Shown: one piece after another, positions 9,635-21,301 of the stretch
How positions within the stretch are numbered: position 1 is the stretch's first letter
How the letters are laid out: each line of letters starts with the position of its first letter
Origin: Symbiodinium natans
Lineage: Eukaryota > Sar > Dinophyceae > Suessiales > Symbiodiniaceae
DNA length: 64,000 nt
Reading direction: 5' to 3'
Assembly (NCBI GenBank): GCA_905221605.1
Contig: CAJNDS010000069.1
Span: 302,001-366,000 of the forward strand
Translations under genes and position numbers: made by a program
The notes under the pieces: generated by a model
Seen by the model: only the letters and a program-made list of their open reading frames with translations
Database searches by the model: none
Told to the model about the DNA's origin: nothing

Positions 9635-10508
9635 GAGGGCGCAAATTTACCACTGTAATAACACACGCACCAATATCCCCACAGAGGTACATGATCCAAG
9701 TCAGACTACACACTATATCTCTGGATGACACACATGCACATAGATCATGGATTCAGCACTTGATCATGATCAGCATACAAAACGTTCAGATAGCACAGGC
9801 ACATGCGATCATGCTATGGATATCAGTGAAGCTAATCGAGTATATTCTTTTCATATGTATATATGTCTATATATATATATATACATACATATATCACACG
9901 TATATATATATATATAGCTATACATGTATATACAGGTATTCATGAGTTTTTGCAGGCAGCAAGCAGCAGAGCGGGGGAAAGGGATACCTGGTAAGTGCTG
10001 CCGACGTTGCTCCGCCCAGGCTCTTTTGCTGCCTGGCGCGGGTTTAGGGTTGAGGCTTTAGGGTTTCGGGTTCGCTTTATTACCTAAGGTTTAAGGTTTA
10101 AGGTTTAAGGTTTAAGGTTTAAGGTTTAAGGTTTAAGGTTTAGGGTTTAAGTTTAGGGTAAGAAACCCTCAACATGCACAATACCCGTACAACTGTCTTC
10201 AGTTGTCTACACATGTAAACATTATAACTGAACCACGAAGTCCTGTAAATCGCAATATGTACATAGATATATATACACACACATATATATATATATGTTT
10301 TTCTACACTTATATATATATATATATGTAGATCCTATATACATATACCATATATATACATATATATATATATGTGTATTTATTTATATGGGTGAGAAACA
10401 CATATATACATATACAAAATATACACTGCTCAATATTCTTTGAAATCGCATATCTTATTCTTAAATTTATTGATATTTGTATGTGTGTATACATATATGT
10501 ATATACAC
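9635..10508. other. Spacer with TA and AAGGTTT repeats
   Basis: TA tracts at 9850-9945 and 10255-10400, and an eight-unit variant array of AAGGTTT at 10085-10140. No exon supported. Confidence 0.5.
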
Positions 10509-10593
10509 ATAAGCTCTGTTTGGCCACACCTCGTCTCTTCTTGCTGTCGGACGAGCCAGCTGACGCCATCGCAGCTGCTCGCTTCAGCATGGC
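10509..10593 (-). CDS. Exon with basic KKRR segment
   Basis: After a GGACCAG acceptor the frame reads AMLKRAAAMASAGSSDS, then KKRRGVAKQS, ending at a GTGTAT donor that begins a TA tract. The KKRR cluster resembles a nuclear localisation signal. A GA/CT tract (10613-10654) sits immediately upstream and would serve as a polypyrimidine tract on the minus strand. Confidence 0.55.
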
Positions 10594-10612
10594 CTGGTCC
10601 GAGGGCAGGAGT

Positions 10613-10614
10613 TT

Positions 10615-10654
<40 letters not shown>
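10613..10654. repeat. GA dinucleotide microsatellite
   Basis: About twenty GA units. On the minus strand this is a CT run directly before the exon at 10509-10593. Confidence 0.95.
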
Positions 10655-10655
<1 letters not shown>

Positions 10656-10808
10656 ATTCATTTATAAATATCAAAGCGATGCACTTGCCAACCCCGCTTT
10701 GATCGATCGTGCTCATGTTCATCATGATCCACACGCAACATGCCACACACTTCTCTTCTCACAGCTGGCTCAGATCGATCGAAAATCCGGCTTGAAATCT
10801 ACATGACA

Positions 10809-11240
10809 TCAGCTCCCTGTGCAGTGCCGTTTTGGCGGGGGGATCACGATTCCTCGCCCCCTCATTGGAACATTTGGCGTCTGCTCATCCTCCGGGGACT
10901 CTGAACCCTCCACCTGGCCGTCCTTTGTGCGCTGCCACCAAGCCTCGGGTTTTTTCTTGGGCATGCACTTGGTCTTTATCTTCGCCTGAGGTTGAAGACT
11001 GCTTTTTTGGCTGTCCCGAGCACCACTTGAAGCCGGACCCGGAGGTGTCTCATTGCCATCATCCTTTTCTGCAGGCTGGCCCTTGGCCTCGTGCCCACCC
11101 TCTTCCTTGCCCTCTCCTCCGTGGCCAGCAGAACGATCCTGCAGGAAGCTCTCCCCGAAGACCGCATTGATCTCGTCCGTGTCCACGTGTGCAACGGCTC
11201 TGCGGCGAAGAGAGCCTGCTTCAATTCCACGGTCAAAGGC
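10809..11240 (-). CDS. Charged exon ending in a stop codon
   Basis: A GTGGTGCAG acceptor opens 143 codons: FDRGIEAGSLRRRAVAHVD, TDEINAVFGESFLQD, a Gly/Glu/Lys/Pro-rich disordered middle, KIKTKCMPKKKPEAWWQR, and VPMRGRGIVIPPPKRHC before a TGA at 10809. The N-terminal part looks like a short folded helix, the remainder disordered and basic. It may be the terminal exon of a gene, or an AG/GGAGCT border just before the stop could splice it onward to 10509-10593. No family recognised. Confidence 0.65.
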   Translation of the reverse strand, partial: AFDRGIEAGSLRRRAVAHVDTDEINAVFGESFLQDRSAGHGGEGKEEGGHEAKGQPAEKDDGNETPPGPASSGARDSQKSSLQPQAKIKTKCMPKKKPEAWWQRTKDGQVEGSESPEDEQTPNVPMRGRGIVIPPPKRHCTGS

Positions 11241-11249
11241 CTGCACCAC

Positions 11250-12529
11250 TTCTCGTTTAAATTTTCAAATTTTTTGTTTAGCATATCTAAACCCTAAATC
11301 CTAAACCTTATTAAACACTAAACCCTAAACCTATATATATATATATATATATATATAGATCTTTCCACATGGCTTGAACTAAACATGTGAGAACAGAGCA
11401 AAATTTTGAAAGACACGAAGCTGTATCTCTCCTTGTCCGGCACGAAGCACACTACCCATTTGCCACAAAGCTCCGGCATCGCGACACAAATCAGTGTACA
11501 AAATATGTGGCAGACAAAGGGGGCTGAACCCTAGGCCAATTGTAGGAAATATACATAGAAAATTATCTGTGTGTATAAGTATATACATATATATATATAT
11601 ATACATTATAAGTACAAATCTTAGCTACCCAGCCCCTGATATCTTTTCAGAGTTTTAAGTTCTCGGTATAATACCTTCTTCCCTGAGCCAAAACGTAAGC
11701 GGAACGTATCAAAATAAGCAGCAAGCTGACAATTCCCACGCATGATCCATGGACATCAGCAGGGCAAACAGAATATCCCACCATACATGACCAGTTTCCG
11801 GCCTGCTCCAGAGCTGCCAGCAGCGGCCAGCACCAAAAAACTATGAATTATGCCTCTCCAACTACGGCCATGTACCAATGAATATATGCAGGGTTCTGGG
11901 TGTCGAGCATGTGTGTGGAGGTTCTGGGTTTCAAGCTATGACCATGTCAATTATCAGTGCGCCCTGCCCCCCCCCCCCCCCTCCGTGCGTGACAAACATG
12001 TGCCAGCATCCAATCACTTGAAAGATCTAGACATATACATGCCGGATTTCGTTGGGGTGGTGCTCGAGCCAGGAATGTGCACACCAGGAACCACATCTGT
12101 GCCTCCAATTCCATGATTTTTAAGAACTTTGTCTTAGATCAAGCCACGAGTCCATGTGTAGACACAGGTCTACAAAATGTAAGCACCTGAAGTGCACATG
12201 TGCCCAAGTATGGACCCCAAGCCACTATCAGGGTCTTCGGACCCTCAGGGTTACATTACTCAAGGTTAAGGGTTTAGGGATTTTAGGGTTTGTAGCCTAT
12301 AGACCCTTCAAGGTACCTAGGATCGATGCTTGAGACGGCTCCCTTCCTTTAAAGGGCATGGAGGTCACTCCACACAGGATCCATGTACCCTTATGAGGCA
12401 GGGCTTCATTCCTAATATCAATATCAAGAAACTACTTTGAGGCCCAAGTTTTCCCTCGTAAAGGTACCTGGATCCTTGGGGCTCTAGCCCTAGACCCCGA
12501 ACGCTACACCCCTAAGAAAAAAAACTATA

Positions 12530-12564
<35 letters not shown>

Positions 12565-12600
12565 CTATCTAGCTTAGGGCTTTCATTGGGTTTAAGGGGG
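11250..12600. other. TA-tract spacer at the compartment edge
   Basis: TA microsatellites at 11332-11358, 11585-11605 and 12523-12570, a C run near 11968-11983, and low-copy sequence. A degenerate copy of the hairpin element at 60.95-61.07 kb is suggested at 12,380-12,480 (GGATCCATGTACC and later GGTACCTGGATCCTTGGGG). No exon supported. Confidence 0.5.
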
Positions 12601-15600
12601 GCTATGGTCTGGGGACTTGTAGCCCAGTGGTGAATTCCAAAACCCTAAACCCTAAACTCCTAAACCCTTCTCTGGTCAGATGGGAGCTGGCAGATGGCCA
12701 CAGCAGCAGGTAAAACAGATTTGCAGCGCCACCGCCGACCCCCTCCCCTGACAACAGGTAGACTCTAAGCCGCCAATTTTTGGGGTTAGGGTTTAGGGTT
12801 TAGGGTTTAGGGTTTAGGGTTTAGGGTTTAGGGTTTAGGGTTTAGGGACCCTGAACCCTAAACCGGGCCCCAGGCTCAGCTGAGACCGCGTCGGTCGCTC
12901 CATGGGAGCGTTTGCGGACTGAGAGAGGCTGTCCCGAACTCAGCTTCTGAACTGGGTTTGGGGTTTGGGGTTTGGGGTTTGGGGTTTAGGGTTTAGGGTT
13001 TAGGGTTTAGGGTTTAGGGTTTAGGGTTTAGGGTTTAGGGTTTAGGATTTAGGGTTTAGGGCCTAGGGTTCAGGGTGATCGTTTCCTTGAAGGCTAGCTT
13101 CATGGACCCTTAACATGGGCCCTGATGCCCCTTATATACCCTACACAACCCCAGACCCCATACTTCAGAACCCTGTAAGGAGGTAAGGGACCATATTAAG
13201 GGCCCATGAAACTGCCCTTAGGTTTGCTCAAGCCCCAAAATCTGAAGCCTATGACTATGTCCATGGCTACTCTGGAGTTCACGCATGATAGGGGATTAGG
13301 GTTTATGGTTCTAAAGTACCGGACCCTTTGGGGATCTCTATCAACGTATGATCCTTTCTAGTTGAGGATCTCAAAAACGGACCCATGATCTGTGACCAAA
13401 TTCAAACCTGAGAATCAAGCCGTCACAAGAAGTTGGGGGAAGGTGGGGCTCTGGGTTTGGGATACGGGGTTCAGGGTTTGGAGTTTGGATTTGGGGTTTG
13501 GGGATTAGGGCTCGGAGTTGGGTTTGGGGTTTAGGCTTTGGGCTTTGGGCTTAGGGGTTTGTGTGTGGGGTCTTAGATTTAGGTTTTGGGGTTTTGGGAC
13601 GGTGTTGGGTTTTGGGGTTTGGGGTTTAGGGTTTAGGGTTTAGGGTTGTGCCCTGGGATTCCAGGGCAGTGGCCCTCGCACGTCAGAGCCGAGCACTTGA
13701 GAATCTAGGAGGCCAGGGCCGCCTTCCATCAGACACATGCTCCCTTAAACCCTAAACCCTAAACCCTAAACCCTGAACCCTAAACCCTAAACCCTAAACC
13801 CTAAACACCGGAGGGGGTTGTGTGACTTAGGACTCCGGGGTTCTAGGACTTGGGGTGGGGTGGGGGGGTCTGCTCTTGAGCCCTTGTTGGCACCTAGAAG
13901 CTGCGCGTGTTCACCTTGCTGTAGGGTTCTGAGGGTTTAGGGTTTAGGGTTTAGGGTTTAGGGTTTAGGGTTTAGGGTTTTGAAAGGGCTTTGGGCTTAG
14001 GGCTTACGTGATTTATAGGGTTCACGCTTTGAAGTCGGACACTGTGAACCTGAACCCGAAGGCACAAACCCTGAACCTGCAAATGTATTCGTAAAGGGGG
14101 TGGACTGACATGAGGATTGCAAGTTAGGAGGCTTTCCCGATTAACAATAAACAATAAAGACTTAATGTAAAGGGTCACTTGCCGTCAGTTCCCTAAACCC
14201 TAAACCCTAAACCCTAAACCCTAAACCCTAAACCCTAAACCCTAAACCAATCCCCAGAACCCAAAACCCATCTCGCCTTCTTCTTTCGCCAAGCACTGCC
14301 CTCGGCCACAGGGCGTACTATGGCTCAGGGCGGGGAGCTTTCGAATTGCGCCTCGGCGCCTTTAGGCTACCTTTGGAGGGTTTAGGGCTTTAGGATTTAA
14401 ATTTAGGGTTTAGGCTTCAGGGTTTAGGGTTCAGGGTTGTTTAGGGTTAAGGGTTAAGGGCTTAGGGTTTTAGGGTTTAGGGGTTTAGGGTTTTAGGGTT
14501 TAGGGTTTAGGGTTTAGGCTTCAGGGTTTAGGGTACCAATGTCAAGGGTTTCGGCTTGAGGATGCCCTCGGCTCGGAAGCAAGGGTTCTGCGGGGTAGGG
14601 TTTAGGGCGTCTGCAGGGTTAATCGGGCTTATAGGATTTTTTGGTTTTGCTGGATTTATGGGGTTAATCGGGTTTATAGGATTTATAAGGTTTTACTGGA
14701 TTTATAGGGTCAATAGAGCTTATAGGACATTTAATTAAGTTGTATTGATGCTGGTGACTCACTGAGTCACCAGCATCAATCAGAAGAAGAAGAAGAAGAA
14801 AAGGGGTTTCAGGGTTTAGCATCTAGGTCTAAACCCCGTGCCGCAGCGGGCAGGAACCTAGGGTGGATGATACAAGGACTTCGGGTGCGGTTTAGGGCTT
14901 GGGGTTTATAAACCCCAAGCTATAGGGCTTATAGGGTCTAGAGCTTGGGGTTTAGAGGAGCATTGGCTACATGTCCCTGGTCATCTTCTGCATGGGTTTA
15001 GGATTTATAGTGGTCCCTGTTAGGGGGGTACCCAGATATAGGGGCTCGTACCCTCACAGGCGCGGCACATCATGCAAAATCTCGACCCCGTGCCCGTGGT
15101 TTAAAGGGACCAGCAGGTTCTGGGGGTGCTTCGTACATGGACCAGCAAGTTGTAGATCCAGTCTTACAAGTGCAAGGACTTTATGCTTAGCATGAAAAAG
15201 CTCACGCAGAAGGGAACATGAGGTACCAAATTTCGTTCATCTTTGGCTCTAGTATACTGCCCTAAAAGATGCTGCCGACTTGGGATCTCATTCGGGGGTG
15301 TTGCGGTGAACGGTTGAGGAGGGTCTCTGGGGTCTCGGGTACCAACCAACCCCCAAGGGAGCAACCACCAAAGTTTCGGGTTTAGGGTTTATAGGGTTTT
15401 GGTTAAGGGCAAAACCCCTCAAGCCTAGACCCTCCCAAAGGCCAGCGGGCAACCAGCAACGGAACAGCCGCCTCAGAAGAGGACTGAGTAGCCCAAGTTA
15501 GTTTCCTGCTCGGGGAAACCCTAAGACGATGTACATACAACCATCACAAACCCTAAGCCCTAAGCCCTAAACCCTAAAACCCTAAAACCCTTAACCCTGG

Positions 15601-15601
15601 C
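12601..15601. other. Heptamer-rich stretch without firm exons
   Basis: TTTAGGG arrays at 12783-12845, 12957-13055 and 13933-13979, CCCTAAA at 13745-13806 and 14195-14247, and TTTATAGGGTT variants at 14600-14740. Weak minus-strand exon candidates at 12,890-12,945 and 14,283-14,330 (the latter with a RKKKAR end) are not corroborated. A hairpin at 14744-14780 is listed separately. Confidence 0.5.
14744..14780. repeat. Perfect 18-bp-arm hairpin followed by GAA repeat
   Basis: ATTGATGCTGGTGACTCA and its exact reverse complement are separated by a single C, and an AGA/GAA run follows at once. The palindrome is far too long to be chance in this local context. Confidence 0.95.
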
Positions 15602-15631
15602 CTTGTTCCGCTGCTCTCGGATGTAGAGGGC
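15602..15631 (-). CDS. Tail exon ([10 protein letters not shown])
   Basis: GGTCAG acceptor, ten in-frame codons [10 protein letters not shown], then a GC donor (AAG/GCCAGG). Small, but both borders and the codon use fit the neighbours. It is the most downstream exon I can place in the polycystin tail; no stop codon was identified. Confidence 0.5.
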
Positions 15632-18600
15632 CTGACCGGACCCCAGTTCGGAACTCACAGATTTTATTGTTTGCAGGGTTTAGGGTTTAGGGTTTAGGGG
15701 CTTTACGAGGGTTCGTCTTTAGAAAAGAACTCTCATGATAATTCTACAACCCTAGACCCCAAACCCTCAACCCTAAATTTACGTGGGTTTGGTGGTTTTT
15801 GCGGTTTGGGGTTACAGGGCCTTCACAATGAGCAGCTCTGAAAGTATCTACAGGCTGGAAGGGTCTGGGGTATGGATTTAGGCAGACGCTGTGGCGTCAC
15901 CGTACGGCTGAGAACTGGAGCGATGGAGTTGCTGGAGTGGAAATTCTGAGGTATTGAATACCCTTATCCCCAAAATCCTGAACTTACAGGGGGCTCTCTA
16001 AAGGGGCCTCCTTTAGAACTTGCACTTAAGAGCCCACCGCGTCATTATTCCGCTGCTTAATAACTGCCTACAAGAAAGTAGCTTTTGGGGCTCCCTTGAA
16101 GTGTAGGACTTTCGAACCCTAAACCCTAAACCGCCCTAAACACTACACCTTGGGGGTGCTCCCCCTTATACTGACAATCCTTACTTGGGATTCTGCTACC
16201 CCCTACTATAATCCCTATTAAGGACGCTCAGTTTAAGGGGGAACATCCCAACTTACACCCCTCAACCCTCAACCCTCAACCCTAAACCCTATAAGCCCGA
16301 AACCCTAAACCCTACACCCCTGATCACCCCTGAACTCTACGCCCGCCTTCTCCAAGCGCCGGGCAGCGATAGCCGCGTCGCTGCGCAACTGCAGGAGGCG
16401 CCTCGGCCAAAACAAATCACATCGGAGGATTTGTGGTCCGGGTCCGAAACCCTAAACCCTAAACCCTTAACCCTAGCCCTAAACCATAAACCCTAAACCC
16501 TAAACCCCCAAACCTCAAACCCTATCAGGTTTACAGGGTTCGGGAAGGTCCTACGTGCTTACAATCAGTCGTAGGATTTCAGGGCCCTCACTATACCCTA
16601 CCATAAACCGTGAACCTTTTACAGCCCCAGAAGCCCTGCAGATGCGATCAAGCCCTATACAACCAACCTTGTACAACCAGCCATCGGAAACACTATATGA
16701 GTGACACGGCAAAATCTGTTAGGAGAGCGCAAGGTCGCGGAACACCACGTTGTCGCTTTACGTGGGGCTCATATCGCTTTACATACTACAGGACTGCAGG
16801 CTGCGTGCATCTCAATGTGCAAACCAATGTTATGGCTTTAGGTGGCGCCCATATCTCTTTCCATGGTTTCTTGATATGCGGAAGAACTCGTGTCCACCGT
16901 AGTACTGGCTTAGACAAACAAATTTGGGCAGGCGCTCATATGACCTATATGACCCTACGTAGACAGGCCCCTATAAACACCACAAACATTATGAACTCCG
17001 AAAGGAAAAACACACTCAGCGAGCCCAATACCTCGCAATTCATTGAGGACTATACCTTGAGTCACATAGGGATCCTTGATACAAGGTAAGTACATCTTAA
17101 AATGAGGAGCACAGTCCTTGACTATCCCTGAACCCTAAACCCAAACCCCAAACCTCAAGGGACCGTTGAGCTGCCGAATGGCGCATGCATCTGCCGAACC
17201 GAGTCCGTCATCGCATCCTCGCGCTGCTCGATGTGGACCTGCCCCACCCCTCACAGGCGGTTTTGAAAAGGTTTAGGGTTTAGGGTTTAGGGTTTAGGGT
17301 TTAGGGGCGTTTAGGGTATGGGAGGGGTCCCTGAACCCAGAGCCCTACACCTGAAACCCGTATCCCCAAAACTCTATGCTCTGTCCGGAAGACCGCCGGG
17401 AACCCGTAAACCCTGAACCCTTATAAGCCATAAACCCGCACACCCAGGTTGGCCTACCGAGAATACTTTGCTGAAACTCGAAAACCCGCCAACATCCCCG
17501 CAAACCTGAGCCCCAGAATCCCACAATGCCCAATTCCCCCCACACCCAACCCCCACCCCCGCCCCCGCGAATAAACCCCTATCAACCCCCCCCCCAAAAA
17601 AAACAGACACCAAAAAATCAAAGCCCCCCCCCCCCCCCAACCCAAAGAGCCGGAAATGGAGAGCGCCTGGCGGCGCTCCTAGGCTCGCGAGGTTGTATGG
17701 TTTAGGGTTTGGGGTTCAGGGTTTACGGCTCGGGGTTTAGGGTTTAGGGTTGCGGGTTTAGGCTTTAGGGTTTAGGGTTTAGGGCCAGGGTGAGGGTTGC
17801 CTGTTGTAGTGCATTTAAGGCCCCCCCCCCCAAAGAAGGGCACAAGTTAGATCAACTGATCAACCCCAGCTGATTCTTGAGGCCTAGGATTCCAAAAAGG
17901 GTGCTGGGGGTTCCTTTTATAGAGTAGAGGTTCTGGGGTTTAAGGCTTAGGGTGTAGGGCCCAGAGGTTTGAGGATTCTTAGGTTGAACCCCCCCAAAAC
18001 TGCAAACCTGTACACCTTCAGCTTCTGCAGCCACCCTGACCTGACGGCACATCTCCGAGATTACCCACTTTTGGTGCGTGTGATGGCAAATGGTTGCTCA
18101 GAGATATACAGCTTGCATGAATCATTGTAGCCAAACATACTACATACCCGCGTACATGAACAGCATTACACTTACGTAAACTTATGTAAATGATTACATA
18201 TACATTTACCTGTACATTTACATACGGACGTTGAAGACGACGTAGCCCCACTCGTGAACTCGTATATATACATTTTAAAATACATAAAGGTGCATTCAAC
18301 AAGATAGATACACAGGCAGAATAGATAGATAGATAGATAGGTACACTCTTGTACAATACGCATTCGTACAAGACGACATAATGAGATGCAACACACACAC
18401 ACACAGAGTGTCCATATTATGCGTAGTCTAGACGCCGCACCCATACCACCCCTAAACCCTAACCCAAACCCCAAACCCTGCACCCTAAACCCTGAACCCA
18501 CACAACCCAGCGCCAGGGCACCAGGGACTGCAGCGCTTGGGCCAAGGTCTCCGCGGCCTCTGCAGAGAGGCGCGCGGTCTGATCCTCCACGAAAGCCACG

Positions 18601-20073
18601 ACCTGAGATTCAAAAGCCAACCAGGGTGTGACCGCAGCAAGTGCGCAGCAAGCTCCTGTCGTTCGTTCCTGAACATTCTTAAATCCTGAAGTGCCTAGGT
18701 GGGGAAAATATGCAAACTCAGTGTGAGAATTTCGGTCCACTGTGCTGACTGGCGTGGCCTAGTGCTGGGCAAGCGGCCGTCCTTTCGCTGTATTTCTCCT
18801 GCAGCCAGAGTAGGGAACATGGGAAGGAGGTGCTCAATAATATCCCTTACCTGAAGGTTAGCTCCTTCTTGGGTTAGTTACGCTATCTAGTATACTAGCC
18901 TCTACAGGTACTCTAACATAGGAGCCTTTAAGTGTTATAAGAGATTCTAGGTGAAGAAGTCGCGATCTCAGACCATGAGCCCGAAGCACGACACCCGCAA
19001 TCCAAAACCAAGGCCTTAGGGATTCAGGGGTTTAGTGTGAATACTGGGCAAATGCCCACTACATGATCATGAAGGTACTGTGATGGGAAAGTTGAGACTT
19101 CAAGGCAAAACTCTAAGCTTCAGCACGTTCTGGGCCTGCAATTTGGCTTTGGGGCTTCTATGGCTTGGGGCAGTAGAAAGTAGGGTTTAGGGTTAAGGTT
19201 TAGCGGCCCGAAAGCTCTGCTCTCTTCTCTCTTCCCGCTCCTCGCGCTTCGCACGCTCGGTGAAGGCAGCGAGTTCCTCCTCCTCCTCAATCGCCTCATG
19301 GGTCTTCTTGGGCTTAGGGCTTAGGGAAGTTTAGGGTTCCAGGCTTGTAGCTAGGATGGCCCTTAAAACCCTCTGAAAAATATTCCTGAAACGGATCCTC
19401 CTAAACCCGATAAGGCAAAATGTGAAATATCCCAAGGGCCTACCTAGTTAAGGGTTCAAGGATTGTCAGCCTGGTTCATAGGAAGCGAATGCGGAGATTA
19501 GGGCCCTATACATGCCCTTTAAGGGATTACGTAGGGTTTTTTGCCTCATTCCCTCATTCCCTACTAAGAACCAGCCAGCTCGAGGGTTTTCAGGCTCGTA
19601 AGGTTTGCAGGGTGCAGGGTTTCGCGGGAGTCGGCTCTGGGTGCATCGGGGCCGGGACTTGCTACATACCTACTGCCGTCACGCGCCACTGAACATGCTA
19701 AACAGCATGCAAACTCTCGCTATATCCGCGAAGGTACCATTTGCTTTGGGGCCTTTGGGGTGCTGAGTCTTACGTTGGATGCCTGGGTCTGCATCCGCTG
19801 GGGCCTCATTCATGGCCAGCTTGAAGATCGCCTTTTCCTGCGTGTCCGTGACCAGATCATCCGTCCTGGTTGCCCATCCATCCCTCCAGGACCAGCCCAA
19901 TGAACCCCGAAATGGGAACACATACCCTCTGTACTACTATAAGGCCTGTGAAGGCAGAAAGGTACTTCCCAAAGTAGGGCTACCCCTTACCCCCCACCCC
20001 CCAAAAGAACTGTCAGGGGGCCACGCACCCGAATGCAGACAAGGGTCACACGAGACCGTTTTCTCTCTCTGTT

Positions 20074-20104
<31 letters not shown>

Positions 20105-21261
20105 GTTTCTCTCTGACTCTATGTGTCTGTCTTTCTCGCTATCTTTCTCATCATCGTTCCCTTTCAACATTGTCCTCATCGATTATCTTATCAATCAATG
20201 TTGGGCTCGCACCATCCCAAGAACAACACTTCATCAGTTTGCTTTAGCACCACGGTCCGGGCCTCCAAGCGCGGCATCATTAAGTGCAACCCTGTACAGA
20301 CTCGCAAGCAACACTGACCACTCCTCCCAATTAGCAGCATGACAACAACAAAAAACTGAACGGTAACTCGGAACCCCTAACCCCTGAACCCTATATGATA
20401 TACCCTAAACTAGCCCTAAACCCCCACCGGGTCCCGGGAATCGGCCGGCTGTCAAAGTAGTGGACCACATCGAAGGCGAAGTAGAGGCCGCTCCGGATGC
20501 GGCGCGTGCTGCTCTGCGCAAGGCTCAGGGTGCGATAGGGTTTTGAAGAGTTTGGGGCTTAGGGTTTGGGGTTTAGGGTTTGGGGTTTAGGGTTTCGGGT
20601 TTGGGGGTTTAGGCTGTTCTTTTTCTGTTGAGGGTGGGTGGGTTTGGGGCGGGTTTAGGGGTTTGGGCATTTTAGGGGCTTAGGGTGTAGGGTTTCATTA
20701 GGGTTCAGGGTTTAGGCTTAGGATTTGTAGGGGGTTGGGGCTTTTGGTGTTCTCGGGCTCTGGGATTTTGGGGTTTTCGGGTTCGGATTCAATGGCACAG
20801 AATGCGTTTCGAAAGAGGGCTTCAGGTTGGGATGTTCCCCCTTATACTAACAGTCTTAATCGGGATTTTCAATGAGGGAGTACTATCATGCCCATTAAGG
20901 CCTGTTAGGAAAACGGGGGGGAAGCATCCCAAGGTTTAGGGTTCACTCTTTAGGCTTAGGGTTTAGGGTTTAGGGTTTCGGGTTTAGGGTTTCGGGTTTA
21001 GGGGGTTTAGGGTTTAGGGGGTTTAGGGTTACGACTTGCGTGGCCTTCAAGGGCAGCTAGGTGCTCGCCACAAGTAGCAGCTTACGGTGGGATGGCCTGA
21101 AATCGTAAGCTTGAAGCTCTAACCGTTTAGGGTATAGGGTATAGGGTTTAGGGTTTGGGGTTCAGGGTTCAGGGTTTCAGTGAATAAAGCTTCTGATCCC
21201 TGAAGCTTGTGCACAAGCAGCACTGGCCTGGCCTTCCGTCCACCTAAGCAGCCTTATTGAA

Positions 21262-21301
<40 letters not shown>

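Noticed and set aside
16610-17089. 159-codon plus-strand frame
   Set aside because: Opposite to all supported exons, composition not biased to G/C third positions, no motif, and overlaps intron sequence of the channel tail.
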